Below are positions 23,211 through 24,697 of a stretch of 24,697 nt of DNA, piece by piece. Below the pieces are notes generated by a model. That model saw only the letters and a program-made list of their open reading frames with translations. It ran no database searches and had not been told where the DNA came from. Source of the stretch: an uncultured Lachnospiraceae bacterium (GTDB lineage Bacteria; Bacillota; Clostridia; Lachnospirales; Lachnospiraceae); NCBI GenBank assembly GCA_945836565.1, contig CAMALN010000004.1:1-24697 (forward strand), given 5' to 3'. A program made the position numbers and the translations under genes. Each line of letters opens with the position of its first letter. Position 1 is the first letter of the stretch.

Positions 23211-23495
23211 ATGCGAATAGGTACTTATAACATGATTAATCAGATTTATTCGACAAGTACTGCGAAGAAATCTACAACTGCTAACAGTACCGGCTACGCA
23301 AGCTTTATGGACCAGGTATCTCTTTCTTCTACAGGCAAGGATATCCAGACTGCTAAGAATGCACTGGCAAAGGTTCCTGATGTGAGAGAGGATAAGGTAA
23401 ATGAAGTAAAGGCCAGGATGGCAAACGGTAATTACGAGGTAGACGGTGATGCTTTTGTGACTAAGCTTATGGAAGCATATGCGGCTAAGAGGTAG
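23211..23495 (+). CDS. flgM: Anti-sigma-28 factor FlgM
   Basis: 94 residues. The C-terminal half, DVREDKVNEVKARMANGNYEVDGDAFVTKLMEA, is the sigma-28-binding FlgM signature; the N-terminal half is rich in Ser, Thr and Asn and probably disordered. FlgM holds sigma-28 inactive until the hook-basal body is complete and is then exported or otherwise relieved. AAGGAGG precedes the ATG. It is followed by flgN 5 nt after its stop, then flgK, the Bacillus order flgM-flgN-flgK. It probably closes a feedback loop with the sigma-28-like promoter before mbl. Confidence 0.9.
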   Translation: MRIGTYNMINQIYSTSTAKKSTTANSTGYASFMDQVSLSSTGKDIQTAKNALAKVPDVREDKVNEVKARMANGNYEVDGDAFVTKLMEAYAAKR

Positions 23496-23500
23496 AGGAA

Positions 23501-24028
23501 TTGGCAAGCTTAATAGAGAATCTGATTATACAATTAAATGAAGAATATCCGGTGTATGAGGAGCTTCTTAAGGTGAGTATGGAGAAGACTCCGGCCATCA
23601 TATCCAATGATCTGGACAGACTTAAGCAGGTCACTGACAGGGAGCAGTATCTGGTAGATAAGGTAACCTCTATGGAAAGCAGCAGAGCACGTATCATGAA
23701 GGATATAGCCTCTGTACTGAACCGTGACAGCAACAGCCTGAGGCTTACGGATATAGTGGAGTTTCTGGAGGGACAGCCGGAATTCAGAGATCCGCTTGCA
23801 GAGATTGACGAGAAGCTTTTGAAGCTGGCGCAGAAGCTCAAGGAGGTTAATATGCACAATCAGAACCTCATAGAAGAGGCACTTTCGATGATTGAGTATA
23901 ATATCAATCTGCTTCAGAATCTGAATCGTGCACCGGAAACTGCTGAATACAGCAGGGATATGTTCAGGGGAGGAAACGCTTATGGCGGTGAGCAGACCCC
24001 GACAGGAAGATTTGACGCCAAGCAATAA
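23501..24028 (+). CDS. flgN: FlgN-family flagellar export chaperone
   Basis: 175 residues, almost all helical, with an antiparallel coiled-coil pattern from about 1 to 145 and a polar tail. FlgN chaperones hold the hook-junction proteins FlgK and FlgL before export. The start is TTG at 23501. AAGAGG at the end of flgM (23487-23492) is 8 nt upstream, and the next Met (residue 27) would remove the first helix. Sequence similarity in this family is low, so the assignment leans on helical content, length and position between flgM and flgK. Confidence 0.82.
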   Translation: MASLIENLIIQLNEEYPVYEELLKVSMEKTPAIISNDLDRLKQVTDREQYLVDKVTSMESSRARIMKDIASVLNRDSNSLRLTDIVEFLEGQPEFRDPLAEIDEKLLKLAQKLKEVNMHNQNLIEEALSMIEYNINLLQNLNRAPETAEYSRDMFRGGNAYGGEQTPTGRFDAKQ

Positions 24029-24040
24029 CGAGGTATAGAT

Positions 24041-24697
24041 ATGGGTGGAACTATGGGCAGGCTGTCTGTAGGAGTTACAGCTCTTCAGACAAATCAGTAT
24101 GCATTAAATACAACTTCACATAATCTTACGAATACCCAGACTGAGGGGTATAGCAGGCAGCAGGTAATGCTTACTGATATGTTCTACAATACTATCGGTA
24201 AGGATGGGTTGATTCAGCAAAAGGCAGGTCTTGGCGTTGTTACTGCAGAGATTAAGCAGGTAAGGGATAACTTTGCCGACGCAGCCTATCGTACGGAGAA
24301 CGGAAGGATGAACTACTACAAGGCTCAGTACGAGGCAGTATCAGAGATAGAGAATTATTATGGTGAGCTGCAGGGTAAGGATTTCAATACCACTATGAAC
24401 AATCTGTGGTTATCCTTGCAGGAGCTTCAGAAGGAGTCGAACAGTATAGTAACAAGAAGCTCCTTTATATCTACAGCTCAGACATTTTTAGATAGAGTAC
24501 AGGGTATCAGGGAAAGCCTCATCACATATCAGAGCAATCTGAATACCGAGATAAGGGATCAGGTAAAGCAGATAAATGATCTGGCGAAGACGGTACTTGA
24601 GTTAAATGATGAGATATTGAAGTCGGAGGCAGCCGGAATAGAGAATGCCAACGACTATAAGGACCAGAGAAATCTGGCACTTGATAAATTAAGCGGA
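24041..24697 (+). CDS. flgK: Flagellar hook-associated protein 1 FlgK, 5' part (runs off the window)
   Basis: Open from the ATG at 24041 to the window end, 219 codons with no stop. The translation begins MGGTMGRLSVGVTALQTNQY and continues with the hook/rod N-terminal motif NTTSHNLTNTQTEGYSRQQV, the FlgK version of the ANNLANxxTxGYxR pattern. A long helical section follows (DNFADAAYRTENGRMNYYKA, then a FlgK_helical-type region), as in FlgK, which joins hook to filament. GAGG lies 7 nt before the ATG and the gene follows flgN by 12 nt. A second in-frame ATG is at 24053. The C-terminal D0 helix lies outside the window, so completeness cannot be judged. Confidence 0.92.
   Translation, partial: MGGTMGRLSVGVTALQTNQYALNTTSHNLTNTQTEGYSRQQVMLTDMFYNTIGKDGLIQQKAGLGVVTAEIKQVRDNFADAAYRTENGRMNYYKAQYEAVSEIENYYGELQGKDFNTTMNNLWLSLQELQKESNSIVTRSSFISTAQTFLDRVQGIRESLITYQSNLNTEIRDQVKQINDLAKTVLELNDEILKSEAAGIENANDYKDQRNLALDKLSG

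Overview
The window reads as the chromosome of a motile, low-to-moderate GC Firmicute, most likely a Lachnospiraceae-type Clostridia. The grounds are heavy ATA/AGA codon use, strong AGGAGG ribosome binding sites, several TTG starts, a Bacillus-like order of flagellar genes, and LacI-sensor/c-di-GMP proteins typical of that family. The genus cannot be fixed from the sequence. No rRNA, tRNA, CRISPR array or transposase gene was seen.

Layout. Positions 1-140 hold the end of a structured, possibly pseudoknotted RNA and its terminator. A small membrane protein (191-688) and an ornithine-carbamoyltransferase-like protein with altered substrate motifs (807-1739) lie on the minus strand. Divergent from them is pyrBI (1934-3318), aspartate transcarbamylase. 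The gene-poor stretch 3319-3792 holds a 311-bp fold-back element with imperfect terminal inverted repeats and perfect 10-bp flanking direct repeats. Then come murA (peptidoglycan precursor synthesis) and metG. metG is followed with almost no gap by a 1270-residue fusion (LacI-type ligand sensor, GAF-like region, degenerate GGDEF, EAL with its key residues, glycine-rich beta-repeat tail) and by glmS. A bidirectional terminator separates glmS from a convergent lipoprotein gene.

From 13718 the genes read rightward: a DivIVA-like coiled coil with a cysteine every 11 residues, a PAS/GAF sensor protein without an output domain, mbl (MreB family), flhO/flgF-like and flgG rod genes, a rod-binding protein (FlgJ N-terminal type), recD2, comFC, yvyF-like, flgM, flgN and the start of flgK, which runs off the window. 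A near-consensus sigma-28 (SigD) promoter precedes mbl.

Themes: nucleotide and amino-sugar supply for wall synthesis (pyrBI, murA, glmS), c-di-GMP signalling beside it, and cell shape plus flagellum assembly. The mbl-flhO-flhP and comFC-yvyF-flgM-flgN-flgK blocks match gene orders known from Bacillus subtilis, joined here through a rod-binding gene and recD2. The most unusual items are the fold-back element, the cysteine-hendecad coiled coil and the fused c-di-GMP protein.
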